Shown here: positions 29,760-40,907 of the stretch, piece by piece
Layout: every line of letters begins with the position of its first letter
How positions within the stretch are numbered: position 1 is the first letter of the stretch
Assembly (NCBI GenBank): GCA_003255065.1
Contig: QAOA01001066.1
Location: forward strand, 2,473,397 to 2,537,396
DNA: 64,000 nucleotides
Source of the DNA: Cercis canadensis
Taxonomy: Eukaryota; Streptophyta; Magnoliopsida; Fabales; Fabaceae
Direction of reading: 5' to 3'
Program-made: the position numbers and the translations under genes
Notes under the pieces: generated by a model
What the model was told of the DNA's origin: nothing
Databases searched by the model: none
The model's input: the letters and a program-made list of their open reading frames with translations, nothing else

Positions 29760-30664
29760 GGTACTTTGGCTACAACTTGGAGTTTGAATTAAAAACTTGT
29801 AAGTTCTGATGACAACTATAAATGGTTTAGTTTATTTGGCCATATTTTCACATATGAACTTTTTTAAGTATAGAGGATGTCCTCCCTCTTAGAACCTTGA
29901 TTAATAATAGTCAGGATAGGACGAAGATCGAGCCATGGCTTCTGAATTTATGTGAAAGTTTTCAATTATATCTTTTGCCCCTGAACTTTAAAATTTATAT
30001 ACTTAGCATGTGAAACTAAAAAATAGTTTCCTTTAACTCTTAGAATTTTTAGATTTTTTTCATACTTGACCCTTAAAAAATATAACGATTTCTCTCAATT
30101 AGTGATGGGATGGAAATACCACTTTTAGACTCTGAAGGAGTCTACATGATTCGTACGGTGGTTTTAATTTTTGTTTTTTGTTTTGTTCCCATGTGACGCT
30201 CTAATGGTTGACCACTCAATTTTCAATCATGGAGTTGTAAGGTCATATGTTCAAATCCAATCGAGATAGAATGAGGTAGGATTTTGGGAGGAGATAGGAT
30301 ACTTATATTGCATAGCTTCCAAAAGACCAAAATTTTGTCCTTTAACCTTTAGCCTTGGCCCCAGAGAAAAATCCTTGCTGTGCCTGCCCTTGATCATAAT
30401 TATTTCCATAATAAGAACATTTACATTTACCATAAGCCAGGTTAAGACATATCGCCAGACTATTTAGTTTTGATCTATATGTATGTAAGTGAGTAAACCA
30501 TATGTTCCCATACTTCTTTTAGAAAAAATGTTAGTAGTTAAAATATATCAAATAAATCCAACGCTGTAGCACTCTCTTATCAAATGGTACTGACAATGAG
30601 AAGCATGAATTTATTATAAACTCAAGGGAATATGTGTTAATTAATTTCATGTATCTATTTCTAG
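29758..30664 (+). other. Host intron of ankyrin paralogue 1
   Basis: This noncoding stretch aligns with 46,891-47,791 in paralogue 2 (for example TACTTTGGCTACAACT and ACATATCGCCAGACTATTTAG), so it is intron sequence from a tandem gene duplication. It includes a tRNA-SINE-like patch at about 30,185-30,300. No gene is seen inside. Confidence 0.65.
30185..30300 (+). repeat. Possible tRNA-derived SINE fragment
   Basis: A GTTCAAATCC motif fits a pol III B box and is preceded at roughly the right distance by a TGGTTGACCA-type A-box-like motif. A diverged copy is at about 47,320-47,405 in the paralogue, so any insertion preceded the duplication. The call is weak. Confidence 0.3.
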
Positions 30665-31106
30665 AAATTGTTGGACGTTTGTTGAAACCAGAGCATTCCA
30701 GTGTTCTAGTCAAGCAAGCAGATAAAAGAGGTCGAATTCCGTTTCACTTTCCCGTACAGTATGTAAGCAAGTCTAAGAAACCGGATGTTAGTTTACATTT
30801 GACAGAGTTGTTGCTGAAGAATGATAGAAATACAGCCTACATTAGAGATGATGACAGCATGACTGCTTTTCACATGGCAGCAAAATATAATAATGCGGAT
30901 GTATTCTTAAGGACTCATCACTCAACAACCTTTACAATGAGAAACATGCTACAGGTAACACAACCTTGCATCAGGCTGCCCTTTCCTTCAATTACATAAA
31001 AGATCTTACAGATCACCCAAGAGTGGACAAAATGGCATTCAACAAAGAGAACTGCACTGCTTTTGGTACTATTTTAGAGCATGGAAGATTCTTCATGCTT
31101 CCATGG
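30665..31106 (+). pseudogene. Ankyrin-repeat exon, paralogue 1 (ACD6-like)
   Basis: The exon follows a TTTCTAG acceptor and encodes ankyrin-type units (DKRGRIPFHFPVQY, DDDSMTAFHMAAKYNNADV). Compared with paralogue 2, about 150 bases are deleted after NNADV, removing one repeat and shifting the frame, so the exon is dead. It ends at a GGTAAGC donor matching the position in the paralogue. ACD6-like proteins are plant membrane proteins with N-terminal ankyrin repeats and a C-terminal PGG domain, often in defence or cell-death control. Confidence 0.7.
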
Positions 31107-31306
31107 GTAAGCGAAACACATAAAATTCTTTTTTTTTTTTAATTTATTCCTAATAAAAAAATGCACTAAATATCTGTGATAGCCAAAGTTTTTTCAATAA
31201 GGTTTTCCCAGATACGTAGTATAATTATCCCAAGTACATGGCAGGTTTTCAGTTTTTTGTTTATATACCACTTTCAACAATATGATTAACATACCCTCTT
31301 TAACAG

Positions 31307-31497
31307 TCGCAGACATTTCACATAGTGGAGTCGCGAAAGTTTGGTGCCTTCAATGGTGCACGAGAAGAAACCATTATCAGGAGTGTGTTTGATATTTCCA
31401 AGGAAATCAGGGAGCATGAGGTTGAGGATAAAGATGAGGATGAGGATCCAGACCATCCTGTCTTGAAGCGGGCTCAGAAGACCAACCTTATTGTCGA
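31307..31497 (+). pseudogene. Ankyrin-PGG paralogue 1: start of last exon
   Basis: After a TTTAACAG acceptor, the frame encodes an acidic linker (EVEDKDEDEDPDHPVLKRAQK). It is interrupted at 31,497 by a copia element and continues at 38,190. Confidence 0.65.
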
Positions 31498-31853
31498 TAA
31501 TGAGATAATCTGTGAAGAGTTAGTTACTAAGATATTAGACATGGCCGTGTCCTATCAGTGACATGCCCGTGTTCAGTTAGTATACATGCCCATGTCTAAT
31601 ATAGCTAGCCCGTGTTAATGTTCAATTAGTATACACGTCCGTGTCTAATATCACATGCCCGTGTTCAGTAAGTGTACACGCCCGTGTTTACTTAGTACAC
31701 ACAGTCGTTTTACATATCAGATAGGAATCAGTGTATAACAGATCTGTAACCACTTGTAACTGCCTTTCTTTCTCATCCACTCTATATAAGGATGAGCTAT
31801 AAGTTCAACATAATCAATGACAATCATTTTTAGTTTCTCCAAAATTTGCATTA
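31498..31853 (+). repeat. 5' LTR of copia element 1
   Basis: The LTR begins TAATGAGATAATC and ends TTTGCATTA, forming TAATG/CATTA terminal inverted repeats instead of the usual TG/CA. It contains repeated CCCGTGT motifs spaced by AGTATAC-type spacers, and a TATATAAGG box near 31,790. It matches 37,845-38,189. Confidence 0.85.
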
Positions 31854-31865
31854 TGGTATCAAAGT
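31854..31865 (+). promoter_or_regulatory. Primer binding site of copia element 1
   Basis: TGGTATCAAAGT directly follows the LTR. It is one mismatch class away from the tRNA-iMet site TGGTATCAGAGC. Confidence 0.7.
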
Positions 31866-31889
31866 AGCATAATCTCTCTCTGTAATCAT

Positions 31890-32903
31890 ATGCATTCAAC
31901 CATGCCAAGAGCTTCCGTAGCTGCCAACCATGGCGGATCACCATCCACAACCACGCCAATTCTTCCTCCCAAAGTTGAAGAAGATCCTGCAAGCCCCTTC
32001 TTCATACATGGTAACGAAAATCCAACTTTAATGTTGGTACCATAAATTCTTCAAGGAGACAATTACCATAGCTGGGCAAAATCAATGAAGTTGGCTCTGT
32101 TAACAAAGAACAAATTGCAGTTTGTCGATAGCACAATTCATCCACCTGCTCCAAATGATGTCTTCCATCATGCTTGGGAGAGATGCAACACAATGGTACT
32201 ATCATGGTTGATCAAGTCTGTGCACCCCACAATTGCCAAGAGTATTTTGTGGTTTGATCTTGCACAACAAGTGCGGAATGACTTCAAGGATAGATTCTCT
32301 CAAGGTGATCCTTTTCGAATCATGGAGCTTCAAGAAGAAATTTTTCATCTCAGCCAGGGTGTGTCTTTTGTCACTGAATATTACACCAAGTTGAAGATAC
32401 TATGGGATGAGTTGTCAAATTTGAGACCAATTCCTCCATGCACATGTATAGTAGGAGGTTGCAGATGCTTCAACACAACATACACATATCACATTCAAGA
32501 TCAAACAATTAGGTTCTTGAGGGGGCTTAATGATGCCTATGCCACTGTCAAATCTCAAATCATGCTAATGGAACCACTACCTCCAATCAACAAAGTGTTC
32601 TCACTTGTCTTGTAGCATGAAAGACAATTTGTGAATCCTACTTTGGAATCTGAATCTCAGCAAGAAATTATGGCATTGGCGGCAAGATCCTATAATGCTA
32701 GGCAACCATTCTCTAGCAAGAAACCGTATTGCACATTTTACAACATGATAGGGCACACTGTTGATGCATGTTACAAGAATCATGGTTACCCTCTGGCTAC
32801 AGGTAGAAATCCAAGCAACAATATCGAATTAATCAATGCACTGATTCTTTTGTCACAGATGAAGAAGACATTGATGCAATGGAAGAAGCACTCCTTGCTC
32901 TAG
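31890..32903 (+). pseudogene. copia 1 gag
   Basis: ATG at 31,890 starts a gag-type protein, with an early stop at about 32,043 and another at 32,613. The main open parts hold WAKSMKLALLTKNKL, the UBN2/retro-gag region (FKDRFSQGDPFRIMELQEEIF) and a damaged zinc knuckle in which the second Cys is Tyr (CTFYNMIGHTVDAC). Function would be nucleocapsid formation; the copy is inactive. Confidence 0.8.
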
Positions 32904-32920
32904 AAAATCAAGAAGTTTGA

Positions 32921-33700
32921 TTGACACAAGATGAGTACAGCCAAATCATGAATATTCTCAAGAGCAATAAAGCTATCTCCATAGGTTCTACATCCACAGC
33001 TTCAACCATTAATGCCTTAAAGTTGAATTCCACATTTTCTGGCCTCACTGTCCTCGAGCCAAAGGAGGCCCATGACCACACTTCTGTCAACCTCACCAAT
33101 TCTGGTATGGTGCTTTCTTGCCAATCTACTGATATGAACTACAAAGATTCATGGATAATAGACTCTAGTGCTAGTAATCATGTTACTTGTTGTTATGAAT
33201 TCTTTTATTCATGTGTATCTATGAGCAATTACTTTGTGAGTCTTCCCAACAATATGTCAGTGGAAGTCACACATATAGGTTCAGTGGTTTTTTCAGATAA
33301 ATTTGTTTTGCACTAAGTTTTATATGTGCCTACATTCACTTTTAATCTCATATCAGTAAGCAAGGTAACAAAGGATCTAAAATGTGCTTTCTTGTTGCAA
33401 TCTGATAATTGCTCAATCAAGGAAAATGGTTCTTGGAGGACGATTGGATATGCTAAGGAACATTTGGGATTATATCAACTAGTCAATCCTATTGTCAAGA
33501 GAAGACAATTACCAGAGATAAATAATTGTGCTTCTAGCACTGATCAACACAAACCACCTGTTGATTCCTCTCTTCATTCTGTAAATAGTTGTAGCAACAA
33601 CTATGACTGCCATGACTTTGATTTGTGGCATTATAGATTAGGGCATCCCCATCATGACAAGATCAAGACTTTAGCAAAGCAAATTGATGTTGTAAACTAG
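32921..33700 (+). pseudogene. copia 1 protease and pre-integrase region
   Basis: It contains WIIDSSASNHVT, the copia protease active-site region with Ser in place of the usual Gly. After a stop at about 33,314, the LWHYRLGHPHHDKI pre-integrase zinc region follows. The frame ends at a stop at 33,698. Confidence 0.8.
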
Positions 33701-34807
33701 AATTCAGAAATAAAATGTGACATTTGCCATTTGGCCAAGCAGAGAAAGCCTTCATTTCCTACTAGTTCTTCCATTTCTGTTACTTCTTTTGACCTTGTGC
33801 ATGTGGATATTTGAGGGCCCAGTTCAGTTCTATCAATGGATGGGCACAAATACTTCCTTACAATAGTTGATGATTTCAATAGATATACATGGCTTTATCC
33901 ACTGAAAACAAAGGGAGAGGCTCGCACATGTCTACAGAAGTTTGTTACTCTTGTGCAAAATCAATTTGATATAACTATCAAGGCTATACGAACTGACAAT
34001 GGTGCTGAATTTCAAATGATTGACTTCTATAATCAATAAGGCATTGTACACCAACTTAGCTGTCCTTACACACCACAACAGAATTATGTTGTAGAAAGAA
34101 AGCACCAACACATTCTCAATGTGACAAGAGCCTTACTTTTTCAATCGGGCATACCTCACATGTTATGGCATTTTGCCGTAACTCATGTTGTATATTTGAT
34201 AAACAGAACACCCAGCAGAGTGATTGACAATCTTACACCTTTTGAGAAGTTGTTCAAGTGCCCTCCTAAGTTACATAATCTAAAGGTCTTTGGTTGTCTA
34301 TGCTTTGTGGGTACCAATGGCCTTTCAAGAAGCAAGTTTGATGCACGAGCTTCTAAATGTGTTTTTCTTGGATTTGTACATGGTGTCAAGGGTTTTCGAG
34401 CCTTGGATATTCATTCCATGAAATTGATTGTCTCTAGAGATGTCTTGTTCCATGAGTTATCATTTCCTTTCTTCAATAAAAATTCATCTCATTCATCTCT
34501 AGCAATATTTTCTGAGGCAACTTCCCCTGACCAGTGGCATTTAGAAGAACCTACCTCATCAGTTAATCATCATTCTCCCATCCCACAAGCAAGCACCCTT
34601 CAACAACCAGATGACTTCCCTCAACCTCCTTCTAGTAATCTCACTAGCAACACATACGCTCAGCCTTCTTCTGCTCATCTCACCACTACTACTAGACCTC
34701 GGAGGAAAACAAAAGCACCTAAATATCTTCAGGACTATCATACCAGAATTAATTGTCTTCCTGGAGTTTCAACAGTTAAACATCCCCTTTCTAATGTTTT
34801 ATTCTAG
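33701..34807 (+). pseudogene. copia 1 integrase
   Basis: The CDICHLAKQ zinc-binding half, the first Asp region (HVDI), TDNGAEFQ with the second Asp and VVERKH with the Glu give the DDE triad order. The frame is broken by stops near 33,812 and 34,037. The C-terminal part (FGCLCFVGTN, KCVFLGF) is open in 34,121-34,807 and ends in a Ser/Pro-rich linker. Confidence 0.8.
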
Positions 34808-34813
34808 AACAAT

Positions 34814-35007
34814 TTGCCTCAGTCACACAAGGCATTTGCCATGAATATTACAACTGTTAGTGAGCCAAAGTCCTTTATAGAAGTTGTAGCTCACTCACAT
34901 TGGCAGAAAGCAATGGAGGAAGAAGTAAAGGCCTTAGAACTCAATCATACTTGGGTGCTCACACCTCTACCTGCCAAGAAGAAACCTATAGGATGCAAAT
35001 GGGTGTA
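34814..35007 (+). pseudogene. copia 1 reverse transcriptase, first part
   Basis: RT N-terminal motifs HWQKAMEEEVKALE and PIGCKWVY end exactly at the insertion point of the 1.5-kb LTR-like element. The frame resumes at 36,512. Confidence 0.85.
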
Positions 35008-36506
35008 TGATATGTGCTTTTTATGTCGTTAAGTTCCATGTTTTATCAATGGATTCTTACTTAGATTTGAGCACAGTTTGCTTTAAACATGGTACTTAAC
35101 CCCAATATTTGTGTTTTAAGTTTTTTGACACTGTTTCTGTATTTTGAGTATATTTTTAGTTCTGTATGTCTAAAAATGGTGAATTTTACCTTGTAGGAAA
35201 GCTAAGAGGATTATCTACAACTTTCATTCAGACCTCCAAGGCTAATTCGGATATTCAGTGGGTCAAATTTAACCCAGAAATCAGAACCGATATCCTGGAA
35301 TCGGGTCTGGACCTTTGTGAAGAGATTTGGGCATAACTTACTCATCTTAAGTCCAAATTAAGTGATTTCGGTGGCTAATTAATCCTAAGAGGCAGAGGAA
35401 TTAAAAGCAATTGAAGTCTATACAAGGGACACGGCCTAGACACGGCCGTGTCCATGCCCGTGTTGGCAGTCCAGAGAGCATCTTAAGAACACTCCTAGCC
35501 ACCATAAGTGAACACGGCCATGTCTAGGCCATGTTCGAGCTTCTGAAGGTGAAATCCTAAATTTAGAATTGTATTTATATGCATCTAAGAGGGGAAAGAA
35601 GGGAGCTCCGTCTTTTGGACATCATGAGGCACAATTCAGAGCCAGAGGCGGCAGCCCAATCCGAAGGGGTTGAAGAAAAGCAAGATAGAAGATCAACCCT
35701 TTGAAAGAATTCATGAGAATGAGTTTTTCTGATTCCATCTTGACTCTATTTCTCTATTATTTCTATGTTTTTCTAGTTTAAATATGTGTAGCTAAACTCT
35801 CTTAGTTAGGGATTGATGTAGCTCGGATTTTGATGAAGCTTTGCTGTTGATTAATGTTATTTTGATTCAAATCTATTTATTGGAGTATATTTTACCGTTC
35901 TTAATGCTTTTGAATGTTTGGCCATCATTTGAATGATTTATTTGCTCATGTTGATGCTAGGGATAGTAAGATATGGGTGTGCTCTTGTAATCTCTACCAG
36001 AAATCAAGTTAATCTAGGAATAGATAGCTTAGTTTATGTGGTCTTGAATTAATTTCCTAGAGCTTAATCACCTAGACAAGTTAGTTGTACCAAGGAATTG
36101 GGCAATTAGTTGAGATAGGGAGGATTGTTTCTCCAAGGGATTAGGTTCAATCAAATTAGGAAAATTGGCCAACAATAAAGGATTTGTAATTAGAATAACT
36201 TATTCTTCAGTTATTCAAAGGTTATTTTGTCTATGAAGTAACCAGATTCAAATTTGAGTGAAATCAACCCCTAACTTTCTTTTGTTCATTGTTAATTTCT
36301 TAGTTTAATTGTTATTAAATTGTTCTTGCTTTATTTTCTAGCTTTAATTATCAAACATTCTTAAACCATCGATCTATCCAAATAGAATCTTTATTGGTGA
36401 AATTGGTAGTTGCTAGCCTTAATCCTCGTGGGAACGATACTCTACTCATCATTATATTACTTGTGTGGCCCGGTACACTTGCCGGTATAAAAAAAAAGTC
36501 CCATTA
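35008..36506 (-). mobile_element. Solo-LTR-like insertion inside copia RT, 1.5 kb
   Basis: A 1,499-bp insertion is flanked by the target duplication gtgta (35,003-35,007 and 36,507-36,511). On the - strand it ends with GTATCA-type sequence, and near its start (sense) carries the conserved block ACCGGCAAGTGTACCGGG, shared with 53,373-54,830 in the opposite orientation. It has ACACGGCCGTGT palindromic motifs and no ORF of note. No internal retroelement genes are present, so a solo LTR of a Ty3/gypsy family is the simplest reading. Confidence 0.75.
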
Positions 36507-36511
36507 GTGTA

Positions 36512-36948
36512 TAAAATTAAACGTAAGGCTGATGGCACCATAGAAAGATATAAGGCAAGGCTTGTTGCTAAAGGTTACACACAACAAGAAAGGGTGGATT
36601 ACTTTGAAACATTTTCAACTGTTGCAAAGTTAACTATTGTCAGAACTCTTCTAGCACTAGCTGCTGTCAAAGGTTGGGAATTGCAACAATTAGATGTGAA
36701 CAATGCCTTTCTACATGGGGAATTAAATGAGGAAGTTTACATGGCTATTCTACCAGGAATGACCACCAATGACCCTACACTTGTTTGTAAACTACAGAAA
36801 TCCCTTTATGGCCTCAAGCAAGCAAGTAGACAATGGCATCATAAACTCTCTACTGCCTTGATTTCGAAGGATTTTCACCCTGCTGTCTCATATCCTTCCT
36901 TGTTTGTGAAGAAAACTAGTCAATCATTAACCAGATCAAGCACTTTCT
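36512..36948 (+). pseudogene. copia 1 reverse transcriptase, middle part
   Basis: The frame continues [21 protein letters not shown] and includes [13 protein letters not shown] and [13 protein letters not shown]. It then jumps from [12 protein letters not shown] to the region after the active site; the YVDD motif is absent through an internal deletion. Confidence 0.85.
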
Positions 36949-37837
36949 AGACCAAGAATTTAGAATCAACGACCTGGGTGAACTGAACTTCTTTCTTGGC
37001 TTGGAAGTACATCGAACTACAGAAGGAATCAATCTGTGTCAGAGAAAGTATGCATTAGAACTCCTTGCTAATTCTGGTTTTTTGGGAAGCCAACCAGCTA
37101 AGACTTCTCTTGCAAAGGGTGTCTCTTTGAACTCCACTGATGGAATTTTGTTGAGAGACACTTCAGTTTATAGGAGATTGGTTGGAAGATTGCTTTACTT
37201 GACCAACACAAGGCCAGACTTGGCCTTTGCAGTTCAACAATTATCACAATATGTGGATAAGCCAACTACTGTCCATCTTAAACATGCTCACAGGGTTCTG
37301 AGGTACCTGAAAAGAGATATGGGGAGAGGATTATTTTTCTCCTCCACTTCTTCACTACAACTCAAGTGTTTCTCGGATTTTGACTGGGCATCTTGTTTAG
37401 AAACAAGAAGGAGCATCACAGGGTTCTGTGTCTTCTTTGGAGAGGCTCTAATTGGATGGAAAACCAAGAAGCAATCCACATTCTCTAGATCCAGCACAGA
37501 GGCTGAATATCGAGCCTTAGCTGCTACAACTTGTGAGTTAGTGTGGCTGCAATATCTGTTGCAGGATCTTCAAGTTCCTTACATACAAATTCTCTTGTTC
37601 TGTGGTAACAAGTCTGCCATCTACCTAAGCCACAATCCAGTCTTTCATGAACAAACTAAGCACATTGAGATAGATTGTCATATGGTTCGAGAAAAGATTC
37701 AAGCTGGTCTCATCAAACTTTTGCCTGTGCACACCACACAACAACTTGGGGACTGTTTCACTAAAGCTCTCTCAGCACCTAAGTTTGAAGAATTTAGATC
37801 TAAGCTGAACTTACAAAGCTTGTATGTTCCAGCTTAA
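36949..37837 (+). pseudogene. copia 1 RT end and RNase H
   Basis: RT thumb region (DLGELNFFLGLEV, RRLVGRLLYLTNTRPD) followed by RNase H: SDFDWASC, STEAEYRALA and the HIEIDCHMVREKI region, all typical of copia. It is open for 278 codons and ends eight bases before the 3' LTR. Confidence 0.85.
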
Positions 37838-37844
37838 GGGAGGC

Positions 37845-38189
37845 TAATGAGATAATATGTGAAGAGTTAGTTACTGAGATATCAGACACGCCTATGTCCT
37901 ATCACTGACATGCTCGTGTTCAGTTAGTATACACGCCCGTGTCTAATATAGCTAGCCCGTGTTAATGTTCAGTTAGTATACACATCCATGTCTAATATCA
38001 CATGCCCATGTTCAGTAAGTGTACACACCCATGTTTACTTAGTACACACAACTGTGTTACATATCAGATAGGAATCAGTGTATAACAGATATGTACCCGC
38101 CTTTCTTCTCATCCACTCTATATAACGATGTGCTATCAGTTCAACATAATCAATAACAATCATTTTCAGTTTCTCCTCAATTTGCATTA
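37845..38189 (+). repeat. 3' LTR of copia element 1
   Basis: TAATGAGATAATATG to TTTGCATTA; a diverged copy of the 5' LTR with small indels, so the insertion is not recent. Preceded by the purine tract AAGGGAGGC. Confidence 0.85.
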
Positions 38190-38719
38190 GTCGAGAGGGC
38201 AAAAGAACCACATCTAGTAGTTGCCACACTCATTGCAACTATAACCTCTGCAGCTGCTTTTACTCTGCCTGGGGGCACTATACAAGAGGGGGAACATAAA
38301 AGTACTCCTATATTAAAGAATAATCTAGCATTCCAAGCATTTGTTACAACAGACACTATAGCTATGGTTCTGTCAGTAACTGCTATGCTCATGCATCTTT
38401 TCTTGGCGATCACAACAAAGTCATTGGTGATTAGTTTCTTGGTTATTGCCTTCCAACTCACTATTCTTGCCGTGGGAGCAATGATCATTGCATTTGTCAT
38501 AGACACATTTGTTGTATTGGGTGTTTCATCAGGTCTTGGCATTGCCACTCTTCTCATTGGACTATCATTTTTCTTTCCTGTTTACAAATCATTTTCCTCA
38601 ATCATTACAGATACAGAAACAAATCCTAGATGGCTATTAGTTTTCTTAGTGAAATGCCCCACGTTCAGTAGATGGGTTCTTGTAGTAATCAAGTGTCCAG
38701 CCTTAGGAGCCCAATTATG
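38190..38719 (+). pseudogene. PGG membrane domain, paralogue 1 last exon
   Basis: After the copia 3' flank, the frame resumes with AKEPHLVVATLIATITSAAA and FTLPGG, the PGG-domain signature, then three further hydrophobic helices (MVLSVTAMLMHLFLAI, LTILAVGAMIIAFVI, GLGIATLLIGLSFFF). The segment is open to a stop at 38,718. With the upstream deletion and two nested insertions the gene cannot make the normal protein. Confidence 0.8.
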
Positions 38720-40416
38720 AATGACTTTATGCTTGGACTCTAGAAATTCAATAGCCTCTACCAGTTACAATCTCCATTTCTCTAAAAGTATATATTCTTA
38801 TCACATCATGGCCCAAAAAAATATAGGGCCTCTTGTTTAAGTTTTCTGTTTTTAATGAAAATGTGCATTATAAACTTGGCCTTATTTTCTACATTGAATT
38901 AGATATAATTTTTTTTTTTTTGTTTCAAATGAGACACTCTAGTGATTAAGCACTTTATACTTAATAGAAAAGATATCAGATTCTAATTTCATTAGGTGCA
39001 AGTGAAATGAAATTTTAAGAAACGATAAGTTATCTCTTATTATGTAGTCTCTAGTGGACTAAAAAATATCTAACTTTTTATAAAGTTACATATTAAAATA
39101 TAAAAGGCTAGAGTACCTAACCTACACAAATTTAGCACTTGGTCGCACATTTGATGGCTTACAAATTAAAATAATTTCTCCTCATATGAGAGTGCTGGGA
39201 TGACAACTCCAAAGCAAGCAATCTAAAAGCACAGCATAGTCCAAGTTTTGAGTCACACTTATCAACTTCAAACATTTGGGATCTGGTCTGGGTGGAATTT
39301 ATGAGAATCTCCCAAGTTCCTCTAGCCTGGAACGCATTTTTCTCTGAAAACCAAGGGCGAAGGGGCCCTCTCATCCCCTTGATCTTTTGAAAATCAAGGT
39401 TTTAGTATATAGAAAACAATTTTGCCCCAAAACTTTTGAAAACTATATATTAATTATCATGTAAAACTCAAAAAAATTCTCATATGGCCCCTAGAAATTT
39501 TATATTTGTTTATATTTAACCCCCAAAACAATTATAACTTACACTTCTTACCTTGTCTCTCAGTAGTGATTCGACTAAAGTAACCCTCATCTCTCTCGTA
39601 GCCCTCTCTCACAAAGTTATGAAAGTTGAATAAAACATTGATACTCAATAGGATTTATCTCCGTGGGTCCTTGTACATGTTGGGAATTTCATGTAACTTC
39701 CAATATATATTATTGACCTGTAATAGTATTAGTTATTATATTATCCAAAACAAAATCTTATTAAGATCATATTTGAGGGGCCAAAAATATGAGAAATGGA
39801 TGAAATGCAACAATTGTATGACATTATTGACCTGTTATATTATTAAGGTTATCTAATCTAAGAATGTCATAAGCCACGATGAATTAAGGTTGAATCCTAA
39901 TTCCTATACTCGATCAATTTTATGTGATTATAAAAATCAAATTATAAATTAATTTACAAAGTATTCTACAGGGATACCAAATGAGTTAAATTATAAAAGT
40001 CCAGCTCCACAACTGTGACTGCAAGAACATGGCCAAGTTTTCCCTCAAACAAAGAAAGCAAGTCCAATCAATTCTCTGTGCAGATATGAAAATTGATGAA
40101 CATGTTATAGATAGGTAGAATATATACACTGCTGCCGAGAAAGTAATTTACCCATTACATTTAAATCAACATAGTTTTCGTGCATCATTCAACGAGTGTA
40201 CCAAGCTTTGAAGATGATTAATGTTGATGATATTTGTATGTGTAGTTTACTGTATCTCAACAGTGAATTTTGGTGGCTGTAGTCTTTAGGAAAAAACATA
40301 TTGTACTCTATTTCTTAAGTTTAGCTTAAATGCTGAATTTTCATTAAAAATGAAAGCCATGTACGTTTCTAGAATGTAAGAGAGAAAGTATTATTTTGGA
40401 TCAATATAAAAAAGAG
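38720..40416. other. Intergenic DNA downstream of paralogue 1
   Basis: AT-rich, with no convincing gene. A SINE-like patch (ACACTCTAGTGATTAAGCAC) begins near 38,932, followed by poorly conserved sequence. Short ORFs here have no recognisable motifs. Confidence 0.5.
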
Positions 40417-40907
40417 GTTAATTGACCTACATATTGCATTTTGTCAAATGATTTACCTCCATATAGTAGTTTTAAAAGTATTTAGTTTAATATTATAGTT
40501 TTTTTTTAAATTAACTAAATATTAAAAGTTGAGCCAACAATCTGCCCCTTGCCAAGCGGCATGAAAGGTCTGGACATGCCACATGGCAAGTGGCGGGTCC
40601 ACTTGTCACTTTCTATAGCTGCATATTGGCTTAAATCCGACATGCCACATAGCAAGTGACGGGTCCACTTGTCACTTTCTATAGTTGCATACTGGCACAA
40701 ATCCTACGATAACATAAGTGGACCCGCCACTTGCCATGTGGCATGTCCAGACCTTTCATGCCGCTTGACAAGGGGCACGACCAATGGGCCACTTTTTGTT
40801 TTTAGTTGAATTTTTTAAAATAAAACTCAAATATTGAAGTAAATACTTTTAAAATTACTATATTAAAGTAAATCTTTTGGTAAAATATCATATATAGGTC
40901 AATTAAC
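40417..40907. mobile_element. Fold-back MITE-like element
   Basis: The element begins GTTAATTGACCTAC and ends with the reverse complement GGTCAATTAAC. Long internal inverted arms are visible (about 40,547-40,611 against 40,716-40,778, around GACATGCCACATGGCAAGTG). The centre holds two tandem copies of the arm sequence plus CACTTGTCACTTTCTATAG. A-rich flanks give only an approximate 9-bp target duplication. It is non-coding, probably Mutator-like and non-autonomous. Confidence 0.65.

Larger units (their letters stand above)
31498..38189 (+). mobile_element. Ty1/copia retrotransposon inserted in ankyrin-PGG gene
   Basis: A complete but decayed element: 5' LTR, PBS, gag, protease, integrase, RT, RNase H, polypurine tract AAGGGAGGC and 3' LTR. 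It is flanked by the 5-bp target duplication gtcga (31,493-31,497 and 38,190-38,194). The domain order PR-INT-RT-RH is that of copia. The RT gene is interrupted by a second insertion at 35,008-36,506. Coding frames carry several stops, and the RT active site is deleted. Confidence 0.9.

Noticed and set aside
31854-31865. The copia PBS as another viral PBS
   Set aside because: It resembles the viral site because both use the initiator tRNA, but it directly follows the copia LTR and lacks the viral flanking boxes.
37288-37497. Antisense frame over copia RNase H
   Set aside because: It is a shadow of the well-supported + strand RNase H.
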